Below, in pieces: positions 32,849 through 43,294 of a stretch of DNA of 64,000 bases. The notes beneath the pieces were generated by a model, which worked only from the letters and a program-made list of their open reading frames with translations, was not told the origin of the DNA and did not search any database. Made by a program: the position numbers and the translations under genes. Where the stretch lies: assembly GCA_009693505.1 (NCBI GenBank), contig SHXD01000007.1:1-64000 (forward strand), in the 5' to 3' direction. The number at the start of each line of letters is the position of its first letter. Position 1 is the stretch's first letter. This DNA is from Limnohabitans sp. (GTDB lineage Bacteria; Pseudomonadota; Gammaproteobacteria; Burkholderiales; Burkholderiaceae_C).

Positions 32849-35521
32849 TTACAGCACCACGTTGACCAAACGGCCAGGCACCACAATGATCTTCTTGGGT
32901 GCGGCGCCAGCGGCTTGCTTGGTCACTTGCTCGTGCGCTGCAGCCGCCTGTTCAATGCTCGCCTTGTCGGCGTTGGCGGGCACCGTGAGCGAGCCACGCA
33001 ACTTGCCGTTGATTTGCAACATGAGTTCAATCTCGTCACGCTGCAAAGCGGTTTCGTCCACACCCGGCCACGCCACGTCGAGCAAATCGCCGCAGCAAGC
33101 GCCGTAACCCAATTCGTTCCACAACTGGAAAGCCAAGTGCGGGCAAGCGGGGTACATGACGCGTAGCAAAATGGAATAGCACTCTGCCAATGCGGCGTGG
33201 TCATTCACGTCTTGAGAAGCCGACAGCGGTGAATCTTCCAGCGTGTTGAGCATTTTCATGAGTGCAGACACCACGGTGTTGTATTGCATTCGCTCGTAGT
33301 CGTAATTGGCTTGGCGCAATACCGAGTGAATTTCCAGGCGCAGTTTTTTGGCATCGGGGCTGAAGGTGATGGGCTGCAAAAGGTCTATGGCGATGCCCAT
33401 CTTCAAAGCACTTTCCACTTTGACGGCATAGTTCCACACACGCCGCACAAAACGGTAGCTGCCTTCCACGGCCGCATCGTTCCACTCCAGCGTGGCTTCG
33501 GGCGGTGCGGTAAACATGGTGTAGAGGCGAGCGGTGTCGGCGCCGTATTTTTCAATCAGGTCTTGTGGGTCGACGCCGTTGTTTTTCGACTTGGACATGG
33601 TGCCCACGCCTTCGTAGTCGATGGCCGTTCCTTCAGGCAAATTGCCTACGGCTTTTTTCAAACGCGCACCTGTCACTTTGCCGTCTTCGGCCAAGACATT
33701 CTCCACATCTTGTGGCCAGAAATAATCTTTACCGCCTTTGTCGGTGCGTCGTGAGTAAATGTGGTTCAGCACCATGCCTTGCGTGAGCAACTTGGTGAAG
33801 GGTTCGTCCACTTTGACCAAGCCCAAATCGCGCATGACTTTGGTCCAGAAGCGCGCATAGAGCAAGTGCAGAATGGCGTGCTCTATGCCGCCAATGTACT
33901 GATCCATGGGCATCCAGTAGTCGGCGCCTTCGGCCACCATTTGATCGGTGTTCTTGGGGTCGCAATAGCGCATGAAGTACCAAGACGAATCGACAAAGGT
34001 GTCCATGGTGTCGGTCTCGCGGCGCGATGGTTTACCGCACACAGGGCACACCACGCCAGCATGAAAACCTTGGTGTTTGTTCAGCGGATTGCCCGAGCCA
34101 TCGGGAATGCAATCAAGCGGTAAAACCACGGGCAAATCTTTTTCAGGCACGGGCACTGCGCCGTGTTCATCGCAATGGATGATGGGAATGGGCGTACCCC
34201 AATAGCGCTGACGGCTGACACCCCAGTCACGCAGACGCCAAGTGGTTTTCTTCTCGCCCAAGCCTTTGGCGGCCAAATCAGCCGCTACGGCTTCGAGGGC
34301 ATCTTTGAAACTCAAACCATCGTATTGGCCAGAGTTGACCAATACGCCATTGGCCTTGTCGCCAAAGCCATCGTGCCATTCGGTGTGGCTGAAGGCCACG
34401 CCTTTGGAGGCCACCACTTGTTGAATGGACAATTGGTATTTGAGGGCAAACTCAAAATCGCGCTCGTCGTGCGCAGGCACACCCATGACGGCGCCATCGC
34501 CGTAGCTCATGAGCACATAGTTGCCCACCCACACTTCAACAGGTTTGCCTGTGAGGGGATGCGACACAAACAAGCCCGTGGGCATGCCTTCTTTTTCTTT
34601 CACCGCCAACTCGGCTTCGGTGGTGCCGCCTTTTTGGCAGATCTGGATGAACGTGGCCAATGCCGGTTGCGTGAGCGCTGCATGAGTGGCCAGCGGATGC
34701 TCGGGCGCCACTGCGCAAAAGGTCACGCCCATGATGGTGTCGGGGCGTGTTGTAAAAACATACATCTTGCCGTCTTGAATGAGCTGACCCTCTGCGCCGC
34801 GAATGACATGCGGGAACGCAAAGCGCACACCGGTGGATTTGCCAATCCAGTTTTCTTGCATGAGTTTGACGCGATCGGGCCAACCAGGCAACTTGTCGCC
34901 CGTCACAAAGTCGAGCAGCTCTTCCGCGTAATCGGTAATCTTTAAATAGTAGCCAGGTATCTCGCGCTTCTCAACCACCGCACCCGTGCGCCAGCCCTTG
35001 CCGTCGATCACTTGCTCGTTGGCCAACACGGTTTGATCAACCGGGTCCCAGTTGACGACTTGTGTTTTGCGATAGGCCACGCCCTTCTCTAACATCTTCA
35101 AGAACAACCACTGGTTCCACTTGTAGTAGCTGGCATCACAGGTGGCCACTTCGCGGCTCCAGTCGATGGCCAAGCCCATGGCCTGCATCTGCTTCTTCAT
35201 GTAAGCGATGTTTTCGTAAGTCCACTTGGCGGGCGGCACGCCGTTTTTAAGCGCCGCATTTTCTGCAGGCAAACCAAACGCGTCCCAGCCCATGGGCATG
35301 AGCACGTTGTAGCCGTTCATGCGCAAATAGCGCGTGAGCATGTCATTGATGGTGTAGTTGCGCACGTGTCCCATGTGCAGCTTGCCGCTGGGGTAGGGCA
35401 GCATGGAGCAGGCGTAAAACTTCTTTTTATTGGCGTCTTCTGTCACGCGGTAGGCGTCGCGAGCGTTCCACTGGCTTTGCGCCGCGGGCTCAACTTCGAG
35501 GTGGTTGTACTTGTCTTGCAT
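32849..35521 (-). CDS. leuS: Leucyl-tRNA synthetase
   Basis: An 890-residue class I synthetase that charges tRNA-Leu. The HIGH-type motif is [11 protein letters not shown] at about residues 42-52 and the KMSKS-type loop reads [13 protein letters not shown] in the C-terminal half. The editing domain is present between them ([20 protein letters not shown] with the conserved threonine-rich and aspartate regions). The start is ATG at 35521 ([11 protein letters not shown]); the ORF track adds 28 codons with no family match. [20 protein letters not shown] motif is conserved. Length is slightly above E. coli LeuS (860). Confidence 0.97.
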   Translation of the reverse strand: MQDKYNHLEVEPAAQSQWNARDAYRVTEDANKKKFYACSMLPYPSGKLHMGHVRNYTINDMLTRYLRMNGYNVLMPMGWDAFGLPAENAALKNGVPPAKWTYENIAYMKKQMQAMGLAIDWSREVATCDASYYKWNQWLFLKMLEKGVAYRKTQVVNWDPVDQTVLANEQVIDGKGWRTGAVVEKREIPGYYLKITDYAEELLDFVTGDKLPGWPDRVKLMQENWIGKSTGVRFAFPHVIRGAEGQLIQDGKMYVFTTRPDTIMGVTFCAVAPEHPLATHAALTQPALATFIQICQKGGTTEAELAVKEKEGMPTGLFVSHPLTGKPVEVWVGNYVLMSYGDGAVMGVPAHDERDFEFALKYQLSIQQVVASKGVAFSHTEWHDGFGDKANGVLVNSGQYDGLSFKDALEAVAADLAAKGLGEKKTTWRLRDWGVSRQRYWGTPIPIIHCDEHGAVPVPEKDLPVVLPLDCIPDGSGNPLNKHQGFHAGVVCPVCGKPSRRETDTMDTFVDSSWYFMRYCDPKNTDQMVAEGADYWMPMDQYIGGIEHAILHLLYARFWTKVMRDLGLVKVDEPFTKLLTQGMVLNHIYSRRTDKGGKDYFWPQDVENVLAEDGKVTGARLKKAVGNLPEGTAIDYEGVGTMSKSKNNGVDPQDLIEKYGADTARLYTMFTAPPEATLEWNDAAVEGSYRFVRRVWNYAVKVESALKMGIAIDLLQPITFSPDAKKLRLEIHSVLRQANYDYERMQYNTVVSALMKMLNTLEDSPLSASQDVNDHAALAECYSILLRVMYPACPHLAFQLWNELGYGACCGDLLDVAWPGVDETALQRDEIELMLQINGKLRGSLTVPANADKASIEQAAAAHEQVTKQAAGAAPKKIIVVPGRLVNVVL

Positions 35522-35614
35522 GGTGCAAATTGTAGGTGTTTGGCGAGGTGAAATTCCTCTGCAGGATGCCCTGAGCCCTGATTGACCCGCAAAGGACGCC
35601 TGCATTGCAAAAGA

Positions 35615-36079
35615 TCAGCGCGTGGCAGCCTTTTGAATGTCCCTTTGACCGCCTCTTTGGGCATCCGTTCCAGGTGCCGTCACAAAGCCTATCCGGCTTA
35701 AGCCAGCCTGCTGAGCCAGGCCCATGAGCTCAAGGACTTGACCATAAGGCACTGCCTGATCCACCCGAAGCTGAACTTCCAAGTTGGGCTTCTGATTTGC
35801 CAATTGCTGAAGCTCAGTTGGCAAGGCCGCCAGCGTGACGGGCTTGTCATTGATGAAAAGTTCGCCAGATGCTTTAAGGCTGAGGCTAAGCGCCTCGGGC
35901 GCTTCCCCCGCTTGAGCGGCTTTGGATTGAGGCAAGTCAAGACGAATAGCGCTGGTTAGAAGGGGCGCCGTGAGAATGAAAATGACCAACAACACCAGCA
36001 TCACGTCCACCAAAGGCGTGACATTGATGTCACTGAAGGGTTTGGCTTGAGCAGCGCGAGGGAATCGACCAAATGCCAT
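35615..36079 (-). CDS. ExbD/TolR family biopolymer transport protein
   Basis: A 154-residue inner-membrane protein with one N-terminal span (VDVMLVLLVIFILTAPLLTS) and a periplasmic domain. The motif FSDINVTPLVDVMLVLLVIF contains the conserved proton-carrying aspartate. It partners with the ExbB/TolQ-like protein 19 bases upstream. No TonB, TolA, TolB or Pal gene is nearby, so whether it energises TonB-type transport or the Tol system is undecided. The C-terminus extends with a basic tail (GGQRDIQKAATR). A second ExbD fragment sits at the left edge of the window. Confidence 0.92.
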   Translation of the reverse strand: MAFGRFPRAAQAKPFSDINVTPLVDVMLVLLVIFILTAPLLTSAIRLDLPQSKAAQAGEAPEALSLSLKASGELFINDKPVTLAALPTELQQLANQKPNLEVQLRVDQAVPYGQVLELMGLAQQAGLSRIGFVTAPGTDAQRGGQRDIQKAATR

Positions 36080-36098
36080 GGCTTTGCCTTCTGGCCTG

Positions 36099-36743
36099 TT
36101 AGTTGTGTCGACCGGTGAGCAAGTTCATCAGGTCTTGTGCAAACCCCTCTAGCTCAATTTCAATTTGCGCCACCGTGCGGCCCAACACGTTGTAGGCCAA
36201 AACCGCAGGAATGGCCACTGCCAGACCAGCGGCAGTCATCACCAAAGATTCACCCACGGGGCCGGCCACGCGGTCAAGGGTAATTTGGCCCACCTCTGCC
36301 ATGCCACTCAGGGCATTGAAAATGCCCCACACTGTGCCTAGCAAGCCCACAAATGGCGAGATGGCACCCACCGTGGCCAGCAGCAATTGCCCCCATTGCA
36401 GCCGGTTGACCGTGGCTTGCAAACTGTCGCGCAAAACACGGGTGAGTTGATGCTCGCGTTCGCCAGCGGCCGCCAAAGTGCCGACCAAGGGCAACAAAGT
36501 GGCCTTTAAAAGTGGGGTGACAGATTGATCGCGGTCAAATTGCGCAACGCGGGCCTGCGCATCTTCAAATTGAACGGACTGCCAAAAAGCGGCAGTGCTT
36601 TGCGGCACGTCTAGTTTCACGCGGCGCAGCAAATTGAGTTTCCAAAAAATGACCACCCAAGTGCTAACCGACATGGCCAACAATGCCACCGCCACAAAGC
36701 GGGTGACCCAGTCACCTTCAGCCCAAAAGGTCAATAAATTCAT
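36099..36743 (-). CDS. ExbB/TolQ/MotA family proton channel protein
   Basis: A 214-residue inner-membrane protein of the MotA/TolQ/ExbB group with three spans. The conserved cytoplasmic and membrane stretches are SPFVGLLGTVWGIFNALSGM and GPVGESLVMTAAGLAVAIPA, which form the stator channel around ExbD. It lies 11 bases after dapB on the same strand and before exbD. It harvests the proton gradient for a periplasm-spanning partner that is not encoded here. Confidence 0.92.
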   Translation of the reverse strand: MNLLTFWAEGDWVTRFVAVALLAMSVSTWVVIFWKLNLLRRVKLDVPQSTAAFWQSVQFEDAQARVAQFDRDQSVTPLLKATLLPLVGTLAAAGEREHQLTRVLRDSLQATVNRLQWGQLLLATVGAISPFVGLLGTVWGIFNALSGMAEVGQITLDRVAGPVGESLVMTAAGLAVAIPAVLAYNVLGRTVAQIEIELEGFAQDLMNLLTGRHN

Positions 36744-36754
36744 CGGCTGTGGCT

Positions 36755-37597
36755 TTATCTCAAGGACAGCACATCGAACATGTCGAAGAGGCCCGTTTTT
36801 TGGTCCGCTAAAAATCGGACAGCCCGCAAACTACCTTGCGCATAGGTGGCCCGGCTGGAAGCCTTGTGCGTGACTTCAATGCGTTCGCCGGTACCCGCAA
36901 ACAAAACGGTGTGATCGCCCACAATGTCGCCACCGCGGATGGTGGCAAAGCCAATGCTGGAAGGGTCTCGCTCACCCGTGACACCTTCGCGGGCATACAC
37001 AGCGTAGTCTTTCAAGTCTCGGCCCAAAGCATCGGCAATGACCTCGCCCATTTTGAGGGCAGTGCCCGATGGCGCGTCTACCTTGTGGCGGTGATGGGCT
37101 TCGATGATTTCAATGTCATAACCCGTGGCCAGCGCTTTGGCCGCCATTTCAAGCAATTTGAGCGTGACATTGACACCCACGCTCATGTTGGGTGCCATGA
37201 CGATGGCCACGTCTTTGGCGATGGCTTTGATTTCATTTTTCTCAGCATCGGAAAAACCGGTGGTGCCGATGACCGCCTTGACACCCAAGGCTTGGCAAAT
37301 TTTCAAATGCGCCAAGGTGCCTTCAGGGCGTGTGAAGTCAATAAGGTATTGGGAGTTTTGCAAGCCTGCTTTGAGATTGCCGGTGACGAAGACGCCACTG
37401 GCTTTGCCCATGGCAGCGCCAGCGTCAGTTCCGACAGCCGTACTGCTGGCCAAATCGAGCGCACCCGTGAGGCGGCAATCTGGGGCATTGGCGATGGCCT
37501 CAATGAGCATATGGCCCATGCGGCCAGAAGCGCCAGCAACAGCGACAGCATGCAGGAGCGCAGAATGTGAAGAAGCAACTTGTGTCATGTGATTCAT
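36755..37597 (-). CDS. dapB: 4-hydroxy-tetrahydrodipicolinate reductase
   Basis: A 280-residue NAD(P)H-dependent reductase of the lysine/diaminopimelate pathway. The cofactor motif is [18 protein letters not shown] at residues 18-35. The substrate and catalytic stretch is [20 protein letters not shown], with the two catalytic histidines, and the C-terminal [20 protein letters not shown] is standard. It overlaps the bamE stop by one base (TGATG), so it is translated right after it. The order bamE-dapB-exbB-exbD-leuS is common in Comamonadaceae. Confidence 0.96.
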   Translation of the reverse strand: MNHMTQVASSHSALLHAVAVAGASGRMGHMLIEAIANAPDCRLTGALDLASSTAVGTDAGAAMGKASGVFVTGNLKAGLQNSQYLIDFTRPEGTLAHLKICQALGVKAVIGTTGFSDAEKNEIKAIAKDVAIVMAPNMSVGVNVTLKLLEMAAKALATGYDIEIIEAHHRHKVDAPSGTALKMGEVIADALGRDLKDYAVYAREGVTGERDPSSIGFATIRGGDIVGDHTVLFAGTGERIEVTHKASSRATYAQGSLRAVRFLADQKTGLFDMFDVLSLR

Positions 37598-38151
37598 CAG
37601 CGCTTGGCTGGTTCAAGCGGAGGGTAAGAACTGGGCAGCGGCAAGGCCGTGGCTGGAACAGGGTCAGCTTTGCGAACGGGTGCTGGAAATTTGCGCAAAT
37701 CTTCTTCTTTGGCTTCTAACTCTGGCACCTTGCTACTGGATTTTTTGGCCACCAATTTGGTGACGAACTCAGTTTCGCTGGGCAACTCGTCGCCTGTGAC
37801 GCGATCGAGCACATCGCCTTTGAACCAAACACTGAGGCTAAAGCTTTGCGCTGGCACACTTTGGCGGCGAATGGTGAAGACGTAATCCCAGCGTTGCTCG
37901 TGAAACACGCTGGCAACCAAGGGCGTGCCCAACACTTCCCGCACCTGCAGGCGTGACATGCCAGGCTTGAGAAATTCCTTTTGCTCAAGCGACACAAAAT
38001 TGCCTTGAACCACCTCAGGGATGTACAAAATGGCATCCGTGGCCACATTGAGGCGGGGCAAACTGCACGCACTCATAAGGGCCAGCAACAAAGGCACAGC
38101 CACGCCCAAAGTCAGGGTGTTGCGCAGAGAAATAAGAATTTGTTTTTTCAT
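37597..38151 (-). CDS. bamE: Outer membrane assembly lipoprotein BamE (OmlA)
   Basis: A 184-residue lipoprotein of the BAM complex, which inserts outer-membrane beta-barrel proteins. The start is ATG at 38151 and the lipobox MSAC puts the lipidated cysteine at about residue 29. The SmpA/OmlA domain follows: [20 protein letters not shown] and [20 protein letters not shown]. The C-terminal 60 residues (lysine, serine and proline rich) extend beyond the domain, longer than in E. coli BamE. It is divergent from fur, a standard neighbourhood in proteobacteria. The 105-base gap between them must carry both promoters. Confidence 0.93.
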   Translation of the reverse strand: MKKQILISLRNTLTLGVAVPLLLALMSACSLPRLNVATDAILYIPEVVQGNFVSLEQKEFLKPGMSRLQVREVLGTPLVASVFHEQRWDYVFTIRRQSVPAQSFSLSVWFKGDVLDRVTGDELPSETEFVTKLVAKKSSSKVPELEAKEEDLRKFPAPVRKADPVPATALPLPSSYPPLEPAKR

Positions 38152-38256
38152 GGATGCTTGGCAGGCCATATGATTGGGTCATTGTAGCGGTAGCATTCGG
38201 CTCTGGCGAAGCCCCTTTGACCAAACCCCTTCTCATTCATTTGCAACTGAAAACAC

Positions 38257-38679
38257 ATGGACGAACTCAAAAGCACTGGGCTGAAAACCACCATTCCCCG
38301 GCAAAAGATTTTAGAAATCTTTCAAAAGGGGGCGCAAAGGCACATGACGGCCGAGGATGTTTTCAAGCATCTGCTCAATGACAATGCCGTCATCGGTTTG
38401 GCCACGGTGTACCGAGTCCTCACCCAGTTTGAACAGGCTGGGCTTTTAAGCCGAAACCATTTTGAAAGTGGCAAGGCGGTGTATGAGTTGAACGAGGGGC
38501 AGCACCATGACCACATGGTGTGCCTAGACTGCGGCAAAGTTGAAGAGTTTTACGACGCCGAAATTGAAAAAAGGCAACATGACGTGGCCTTGGCCAAGGG
38601 TTTTGTGATTGCCGATCATGCCCTCAGTTTGTACGCTCACTGCACCCAAAACCCCTGCCCCCATCGCAACCGAACCTAA
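38257..38679 (+). CDS. fur: Ferric uptake regulator Fur
   Basis: A 140-residue iron-responsive repressor. The winged-helix DNA-binding half has [24 protein letters not shown]; the metal and dimer half has [20 protein letters not shown] with the CxxC zinc pair, and a second cysteine pair in CTQNPCPH near the C-terminus. It controls iron uptake genes throughout the genome. It is divergent from bamE and convergent with hprK, with 27 bases between the two stops. I see no clear Fur box in its own upstream gap. Confidence 0.96.
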   Translation: MDELKSTGLKTTIPRQKILEIFQKGAQRHMTAEDVFKHLLNDNAVIGLATVYRVLTQFEQAGLLSRNHFESGKAVYELNEGQHHDHMVCLDCGKVEEFYDAEIEKRQHDVALAKGFVIADHALSLYAHCTQNPCPHRNRT

Positions 38680-38706
38680 GTCATCAGCAGGTTAAGTCAG
38701 GCTCAC

Positions 38707-39648
38707 TCAGCCCATGGCCGCACGTTGGGCCGCCATGAAGTCTTGGTAGGTGTCAATGCCCCGCATTTGCAAAATGGTGTTGCGAACGGCAGCCTCCACC
38801 AGCACCGCAATGTTGCGGCCAGCCACCACCTGTATGACCACTTTGCGAACCGGAATGCCCAGCACATCTTGGGTGAGTGTCTCTGTGGGAATGCGTTCGT
38901 AATCACGCTCAAAGTTTTCGTGACGCACCAAGTGCACAATGAGTTTCAAACGCATTTTGCGACGAACCGCGGTTTCACCAAAAATACCGCGAATGTCCAG
39001 CAGGCCAATGCCGCGGACCTCGAGCAAGTTTTGCAGCAACTCTGGGCAGCGGGCCTCAATGGTGGTTTGGTTGATGCGAAATAAATCAACGGCGTCATCG
39101 GCCACCAAGCCATTGCCCCGGGAAATCAACTCCAGGCCCAACTCGCTCTTACCGAGGCCTGACTCGCCCGTGATCAAGACACCCAAACCCAAAATATCCA
39201 TGAACACACCGTGCATGGTGGTGCGGTCGGCAAAGTGTTTGGACAAATAAGCCCTGAGCACATCAATTACAAAAGCCGACGACTCGGGCGTCGAGAACAT
39301 GGGGATTTGCGCGCCCTCACACACTCGAAGCAAGGCCTCTGGCGCGGTTTGGCCATCGGCCAAGACCAACACAGGGGGCTCCAAGGTGACGATGCGTGAA
39401 AAACGCCTCAAGCGATCCTCTTCGCTGCCTCGCACCAGATAGGAGACCTCGCGTTCACCCAAAATTTGAACCCGGTAAGGATGGATGTAATTTAAATAGC
39501 CCACCAAATCGGCACCTGAGCGAGCGGCACGAACGGCGACTTCATCAAATCGGCGCTCTGAGGCACCTAAGCCCGCAATCCACTGCCACTTGAGTTTGCC
39601 TCGGTGGTCTTCAAACATTGCATCTGCGCTGACGGCGGTAGGCTTCAT
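38707..39648 (-). CDS. hprK: HPr kinase/phosphorylase
   Basis: A 313-residue bifunctional kinase and phosphorylase that modifies a serine of HPr-like proteins. The Walker A motif is [20 protein letters not shown] at about residue 155, and the HprK signature [20 protein letters not shown] follows. In betaproteobacteria it belongs to an incomplete, regulatory sugar phosphotransferase system. It is next to ptsN, with 39 bases between them. No HPr (ptsH) or enzyme I gene is in this window; these are usually elsewhere with a mannose-type EIIA. Confidence 0.95.
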   Translation of the reverse strand: MKPTAVSADAMFEDHRGKLKWQWIAGLGASERRFDEVAVRAARSGADLVGYLNYIHPYRVQILGEREVSYLVRGSEEDRLRRFSRIVTLEPPVLVLADGQTAPEALLRVCEGAQIPMFSTPESSAFVIDVLRAYLSKHFADRTTMHGVFMDILGLGVLITGESGLGKSELGLELISRGNGLVADDAVDLFRINQTTIEARCPELLQNLLEVRGIGLLDIRGIFGETAVRRKMRLKLIVHLVRHENFERDYERIPTETLTQDVLGIPVRKVVIQVVAGRNIAVLVEAAVRNTILQMRGIDTYQDFMAAQRAAMG

Positions 39649-39687
39649 CTCAACCTCGTTTCGTTGATGGGCTAAAGAGCAGCATTC

Positions 39688-40149
39688 TCACTTGGCAGGC
39701 AACCAATTGTCGATCAGATTGTGCAAGCTTAACGCCGTTGCGCTGCTGATCATGTTGTCGCGTGTACTGGCATTGCTCAAAATTTCAGCAATTTCAGACA
39801 AAATTTCCAAGTGCTTTTGGGTGGCCGCTTCGGGCACCAACAAGAAAATGAGCAACTTCACAGCTTGCTCATCGGGCGCATCGAAGCCAATGGCTTGAGC
39901 CAATTGAAACACTGCCGCCATGGGTGACTTCAAGCCCTTGATGCGGCCATGTGGAATGGCCACGCCATGGCCCAAGCCCGTAGAGCCCAGACGCTCCCTG
40001 GCAAACAAACTGTCGGTGACCAAGGCTCTGGACAGGCCATGCAAACTTTCAAACAACAAACCCGCCTCTTCAAAAGCGCGTTTCTTGCTGGTGGCATCTA
40101 CGCCAACCAGCACTTGTTCAACAGGGAGAATGGCTGCAAGTCTGTTCAT
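39688..40149 (-). CDS. ptsN: Nitrogen regulatory PTS EIIA component (PtsN)
   Basis: A 153-residue EIIA-type phosphocarrier that links nitrogen, carbon and potassium control. The phosphorylated histidine lies in LGHGVAIPHGRIKGLKSPM. The C-terminal half contains FLLVPEAATQKHLEILSEIA. It sits upstream of hprK and downstream of hpf, with a terminator between hpf and ptsN. In E. coli the dephosphorylated form of PtsN acts on potassium transport; any relation to kup at 22-24 kb is speculation. It starts at ATG 40149 with AGGGA-like bases upstream. Confidence 0.95.
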   Translation of the reverse strand: MNRLAAILPVEQVLVGVDATSKKRAFEEAGLLFESLHGLSRALVTDSLFARERLGSTGLGHGVAIPHGRIKGLKSPMAAVFQLAQAIGFDAPDEQAVKLLIFLLVPEAATQKHLEILSEIAEILSNASTRDNMISSATALSLHNLIDNWLPAK

Positions 40150-40189
40150 ATCGAGGGCGGATTATGCACCTTGCGAAAGGCGATCTTCC

Positions 40190-40215
40190 AAAAAAACCGC
40201 ACCTCAGAGGTGCGG
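40190..40215 (-). terminator. Rho-independent terminator after hpf
   Basis: On the minus strand CCGCACC-TCTGA-GGTGCGG is followed by eight T bases. It lies 31 bases past the hpf stop and before ptsN, so most hpf transcripts should end here and ptsN-hprK need their own promoter or read-through. Confidence 0.85.
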
Positions 40216-40245
40216 CGGTGTTTTTGACTTCAAAAAATAGGGCTT

Positions 40246-40575
40246 TTACGTCATGCGCTTGGGCGCAACATGGTGATGGTCCAAGATTCGGTTTTTGTGC
40301 TTCACCACTTGGCGGTCCAATTTATCGACCAAGTCATCGACGGCCGCATAAAGGTCTTGGTGCGAACTTTCTGCAAACAAATCATTGCCTTTGACATGAA
40401 TATTGCACTCTGCTCGCTGACGTTTATCTTTCTCTTTTTGTTTTTCAACCGTGAGCAACACTTTCACATCCACCACTTGGTCAAAATGCCGAGTAATTCG
40501 GTCTAGCTTGCCAGTGACATAGCTTCTGAGTGCGGGGGTAACTTCGAGGTGGTGACCACTGATCGTCAGATTCAT
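40246..40575 (-). CDS. hpf: Ribosome hibernation promoting factor (HPF/RaiA family)
   Basis: A 109-residue ribosome-associated protein of the short HPF type that dimerises 70S ribosomes in stationary phase. Recognised by [20 protein letters not shown] and the middle [20 protein letters not shown], followed by [20 protein letters not shown]. It lacks the long C-terminal dimerisation domain of Gram-positive HPF. An excellent AGGAGG site lies eight bases upstream of ATG. Its leader holds an imperfect hairpin (ACCCCCATTTTGGGTAGGT on the minus strand). The usual neighbour rpoN is not upstream; an MFS transporter is there instead. A strong terminator follows. Confidence 0.95.
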   Translation of the reverse strand: MNLTISGHHLEVTPALRSYVTGKLDRITRHFDQVVDVKVLLTVEKQKEKDKRQRAECNIHVKGNDLFAESSHQDLYAAVDDLVDKLDRQVVKHKNRILDHHHVAPKRMT

Positions 40576-40742
40576 AAAAAAGCCTCCTGTTGCTCTCTGG
40601 GATAAACAACCACCTACCCAAAATGGGGGTGGGCTGAATCCACTATGCGCCCCCCTATCGTGAAACGCAAGCTTGGCTATTTAAACCCTTTGATTTATTC
40701 AAGTCTTGCGCTTTTCTTGCAGAAAAGCTGATAAATTCCTAT

Positions 40743-40769
40743 CTTGAGACAATTCGCAAATTGTTCAAG
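40743..40769. other. AT-rich hairpin over the MFS transporter stop
   Basis: CTTGA-G-ACAATT-CGCA-AATTGT-TCAAG forms an 11-pair stem with one bulge, spanning the stop codon of the MFS gene read from the right. It has no T tract after it, so it is a weak terminator at best, possibly an mRNA end stabiliser. Confidence 0.4.
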
Positions 40770-41991
40770 CTGGCGCTTCACCATGTAGCCTCAGTTTGCT
40801 CGCCAACACAAAGCTTAAAAAGCTGGCGCCCCCTCCCAGCAAAGCCGCTATCCAATAATGGGTCAAATGCCCATTGCCATCGCGACCCAAAATTTGCCCA
40901 CCCACCAGTGCCGCCAAGCCCATGGCAAGTGACTGGACTGCTGAATTCAAGGTCATGAAACTGCCGCGCCTGCGAGGATCGGCGGCGGCGCCAATCAAGG
41001 CCATGCCAGGAATCATGCGGCCGCTCATCACCACAAACAACACGGACGAAACCAGCAACACGCCCACCATGGGCAAGCCTGCAGACAAGGTCATGGCCAG
41101 CAAGGGCATGGGCATCAGAAGGGCCAAGCGGCGAAACGCATAGGCTTTGCCCGCGCGATCTGACCAATGCCCAATCAAGCGCGCAGAAATCAAGGTGCAA
41201 ATTCCGCCCGTCAAATAAACATAAGGAATTTGCTCTGGCTTAAAACCCGCATTGCCTTGCAAATAAAGCGCGATGTAGGGAATCACCGCAAAACCCGCAA
41301 ACACCATGCTCGCTGACATGGCATAGGCTCTCAGGTGATTGGGGTCGACCAACACCAAGCGCAGGTTGGCCAACATGTTCGGTGCTGAGTCGCCAACGGG
41401 GTGCGCCGCCAGATGGCCCTCCAAACTTGGCAGCGTTTTGGCAGCACCCAGAGCACACACGCTGACCATCAGCGCAATGGCCAAAAATGGCGCATGCCAA
41501 TTGAAATGCGATGCTAAGAAAAGAGCCAAGGGCACACCCGCTACCGTGGCCACGGAGAAGGATGTCATGACCACGCCCATCGCCCGGCCCCGGCGCTCAA
41601 ACGGAATGACTTCTGCCACGATGGTTTGAGACAAAGCCATCAAGACCCCACCAAAAAATCCCGATGCTACTCGCGCCACCATAAGCCACGCAAAGGTGGG
41701 GGCGATGCTACAAGCCAATGCTGCCGCCCCAAACAAGGGGTACAGGGTGAGCATCATTCGCTTGCGGCCAAAGCGGTCAATGTAGGTGGCAGCCAAAAGA
41801 CCTGACAAGCCCGCCGAAAAGGTGTAGGCCGACACCAAGAACCCAAACTCACTCGCAGAAATGCCAAACAGCTCTGTCAATTGAGGCCCCAAAGGCATCA
41901 TGATCATGAAGTCAAGGACGCTGGTGAATTGGATGCTGGCGAGTGTCAATAAAAGCCAGCGTTCGCGCTTTGGCGTCAAATGTGAGGTCAT
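40765..41991 (-). CDS. MFS transporter
   Basis: A 408-residue major facilitator with 12 membrane spans and no large loops. The N-terminal half shows the motif-A-type loop YIDRFGRKRMMLTLYPLFGA and a second-half counterpart GHWSDRAGKAYAFRR. It looks like a drug/metabolite efflux permease of the sugar-efflux or arabinose-type branch, but the substrate cannot be inferred. It is divergent from the patatin-like phospholipase gene with a gap of 38 bases, and runs in the same direction as hpf with a hairpin across its stop. Reaction: proton-driven transport, probably export. Confidence 0.85.
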   Translation of the reverse strand: MTSHLTPKRERWLLLTLASIQFTSVLDFMIMMPLGPQLTELFGISASEFGFLVSAYTFSAGLSGLLAATYIDRFGRKRMMLTLYPLFGAAALACSIAPTFAWLMVARVASGFFGGVLMALSQTIVAEVIPFERRGRAMGVVMTSFSVATVAGVPLALFLASHFNWHAPFLAIALMVSVCALGAAKTLPSLEGHLAAHPVGDSAPNMLANLRLVLVDPNHLRAYAMSASMVFAGFAVIPYIALYLQGNAGFKPEQIPYVYLTGGICTLISARLIGHWSDRAGKAYAFRRLALLMPMPLLAMTLSAGLPMVGVLLVSSVLFVVMSGRMIPGMALIGAAADPRRRGSFMTLNSAVQSLAMGLAALVGGQILGRDGNGHLTHYWIAALLGGGASFLSFVLASKLRLHGEAPA

Positions 41992-42029
41992 GGGTGGTTT
42001 TCCTGAAGCTCTGACTCTATCATTCGCAC

Positions 42030-43289
42030 ATGCACCTTGATGACCTCACTCAAACTGACACCCTGGGTGGCCGCTTGAGCCTGCCGCCACATCACATCAC
42101 GCGTGGTTTGGTGCTCATGGGAGGTGGCGCCAGAACGGCCTACCAAGCCGGCGTTTTGAAGGCCTTGGCTGAGTTGATCAAGCCGCCGGGTGGCAAGGCC
42201 ACCGCCTTTCCCTTCCAAGTCTTGGTGGGTACTTCGGCAGGCGCTCTGAACGCCACCTATTTGGCCAGTCGGGCCATTGACGGCTTAGCAGCATTGAGCG
42301 GACTGGGCGAGTTTTGGCAGGGTCTGCATTCTCGTTGGGTCTACCACCTGCCCGAAACACCCATGGCTCAGTTCAGCCGCTGGGCAACGGCATTGGGCGT
42401 CACCCTGTCGGCCCGCAAACAAGGCGCCGCGCTTGACAGCATGCCACTGGTGGACACCTTGCACCGACGAATTGCCCTGAACAACATCGATCTGGCATTG
42501 ACACGGGGAGACCTGAAAGCCTTGGCCGTCACGGCCTCCAGTTACACCACGGGGGTGCACTGGACTTTTTGTCAAACTCACCAACTGCAAAGTGCTCAGG
42601 CATGGAATAGGCCCGGGCGCCGCGCCGAATTGCAAGACATCACCATAGAGCATCTGATGGCCTCGAGTGCCATTCCTTTTTTATTTCCAGCCACACCGCT
42701 TTGGGTCGACGGCAACATGGAATACTTCGGCGATGGCTCAATGCGGCAAAGCTCACCGCTTTCTCCTGCCGTGCACTTGGGCGCCAACAAAATTTTGGCC
42801 ATTAGCGTTGGGCAACATCAACGAAGTTCCATGGACCTATCGGGTTCTAGCTTTCAGGCCAGCCCAGCCAGCAAACAGAGGCCCAGTCTTGGCAACATTG
42901 CAGGACATGCGATGGCCAGTGTGTTCAACGACACCTTGATGGCCGATGTTGAACAAGTCCAACGCGTGAATCAAAGCATTCAACAGCTAAAAAATCACCT
43001 TTCTGAGCACCACGGTCTGGCCCTGGCTCAGTCCCTGCCATTTCGAGAGGTGGAAGTTTTGGCCATGCAGCCCAGTGAGTCACTTGACGCCTTGGCCCAA
43101 GCGCATGTCCATGAACTGCCGCGGCCAGTGCACCGTGTCTTAGAGGGGCTCGGTGCATTGAATGGCTCGGGCGCCGGGCTTGCGAGTTATCTTTTATTCG
43201 AACCCGGATTTTTACGCGCACTCATGGCTCTGGGTGCTCAAGACGTGACATTGCGCAAAGAAGAACTCTTGGATTTTTTCAGCGATTAA
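42030..43289 (+). CDS. Patatin-like phospholipase
   Basis: A 419-residue serine hydrolase of the patatin family. The oxyanion-hole motif is LVLMGGGARTAYQAGVLKA, the nucleophile elbow is LVGTSAGALNATYLAS with the catalytic serine in GTSAG, and the acid partner is in EYFGDGSMRQSSPLSPA (DGS motif). No signal peptide or transmembrane span is evident, so it probably acts on membrane phospholipids or acylglycerols from the cytoplasm. The C-terminal 100 residues (after NQSIQQLKNHLSEHHGLALA) are outside the core domain. Start ATG at 42030 is taken from the ORF; an internal start is not favoured. It precedes corA. Confidence 0.88.
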   Translation: MHLDDLTQTDTLGGRLSLPPHHITRGLVLMGGGARTAYQAGVLKALAELIKPPGGKATAFPFQVLVGTSAGALNATYLASRAIDGLAALSGLGEFWQGLHSRWVYHLPETPMAQFSRWATALGVTLSARKQGAALDSMPLVDTLHRRIALNNIDLALTRGDLKALAVTASSYTTGVHWTFCQTHQLQSAQAWNRPGRRAELQDITIEHLMASSAIPFLFPATPLWVDGNMEYFGDGSMRQSSPLSPAVHLGANKILAISVGQHQRSSMDLSGSSFQASPASKQRPSLGNIAGHAMASVFNDTLMADVEQVQRVNQSIQQLKNHLSEHHGLALAQSLPFREVEVLAMQPSESLDALAQAHVHELPRPVHRVLEGLGALNGSGAGLASYLLFEPGFLRALMALGAQDVTLRKEELLDFFSD

Positions 43290-43294
43290 GTGCC

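Noticed and set aside
34163-34945. 260-residue plus-strand ORF
   Set aside because: Antisense to leuS, inside the editing and catalytic regions that are clearly coding on the minus strand.
38170-38256. Fur box in the bamE-fur gap
   Set aside because: The AT-rich stretch TTCTCATTCATTTGCAA does not match the 19-base Fur consensus well.
40576-40742. Sigma-54 promoter or regulatory RNA before hpf
   Set aside because: No GG-N10-GC type element was seen; only small, imperfect hairpins are present.
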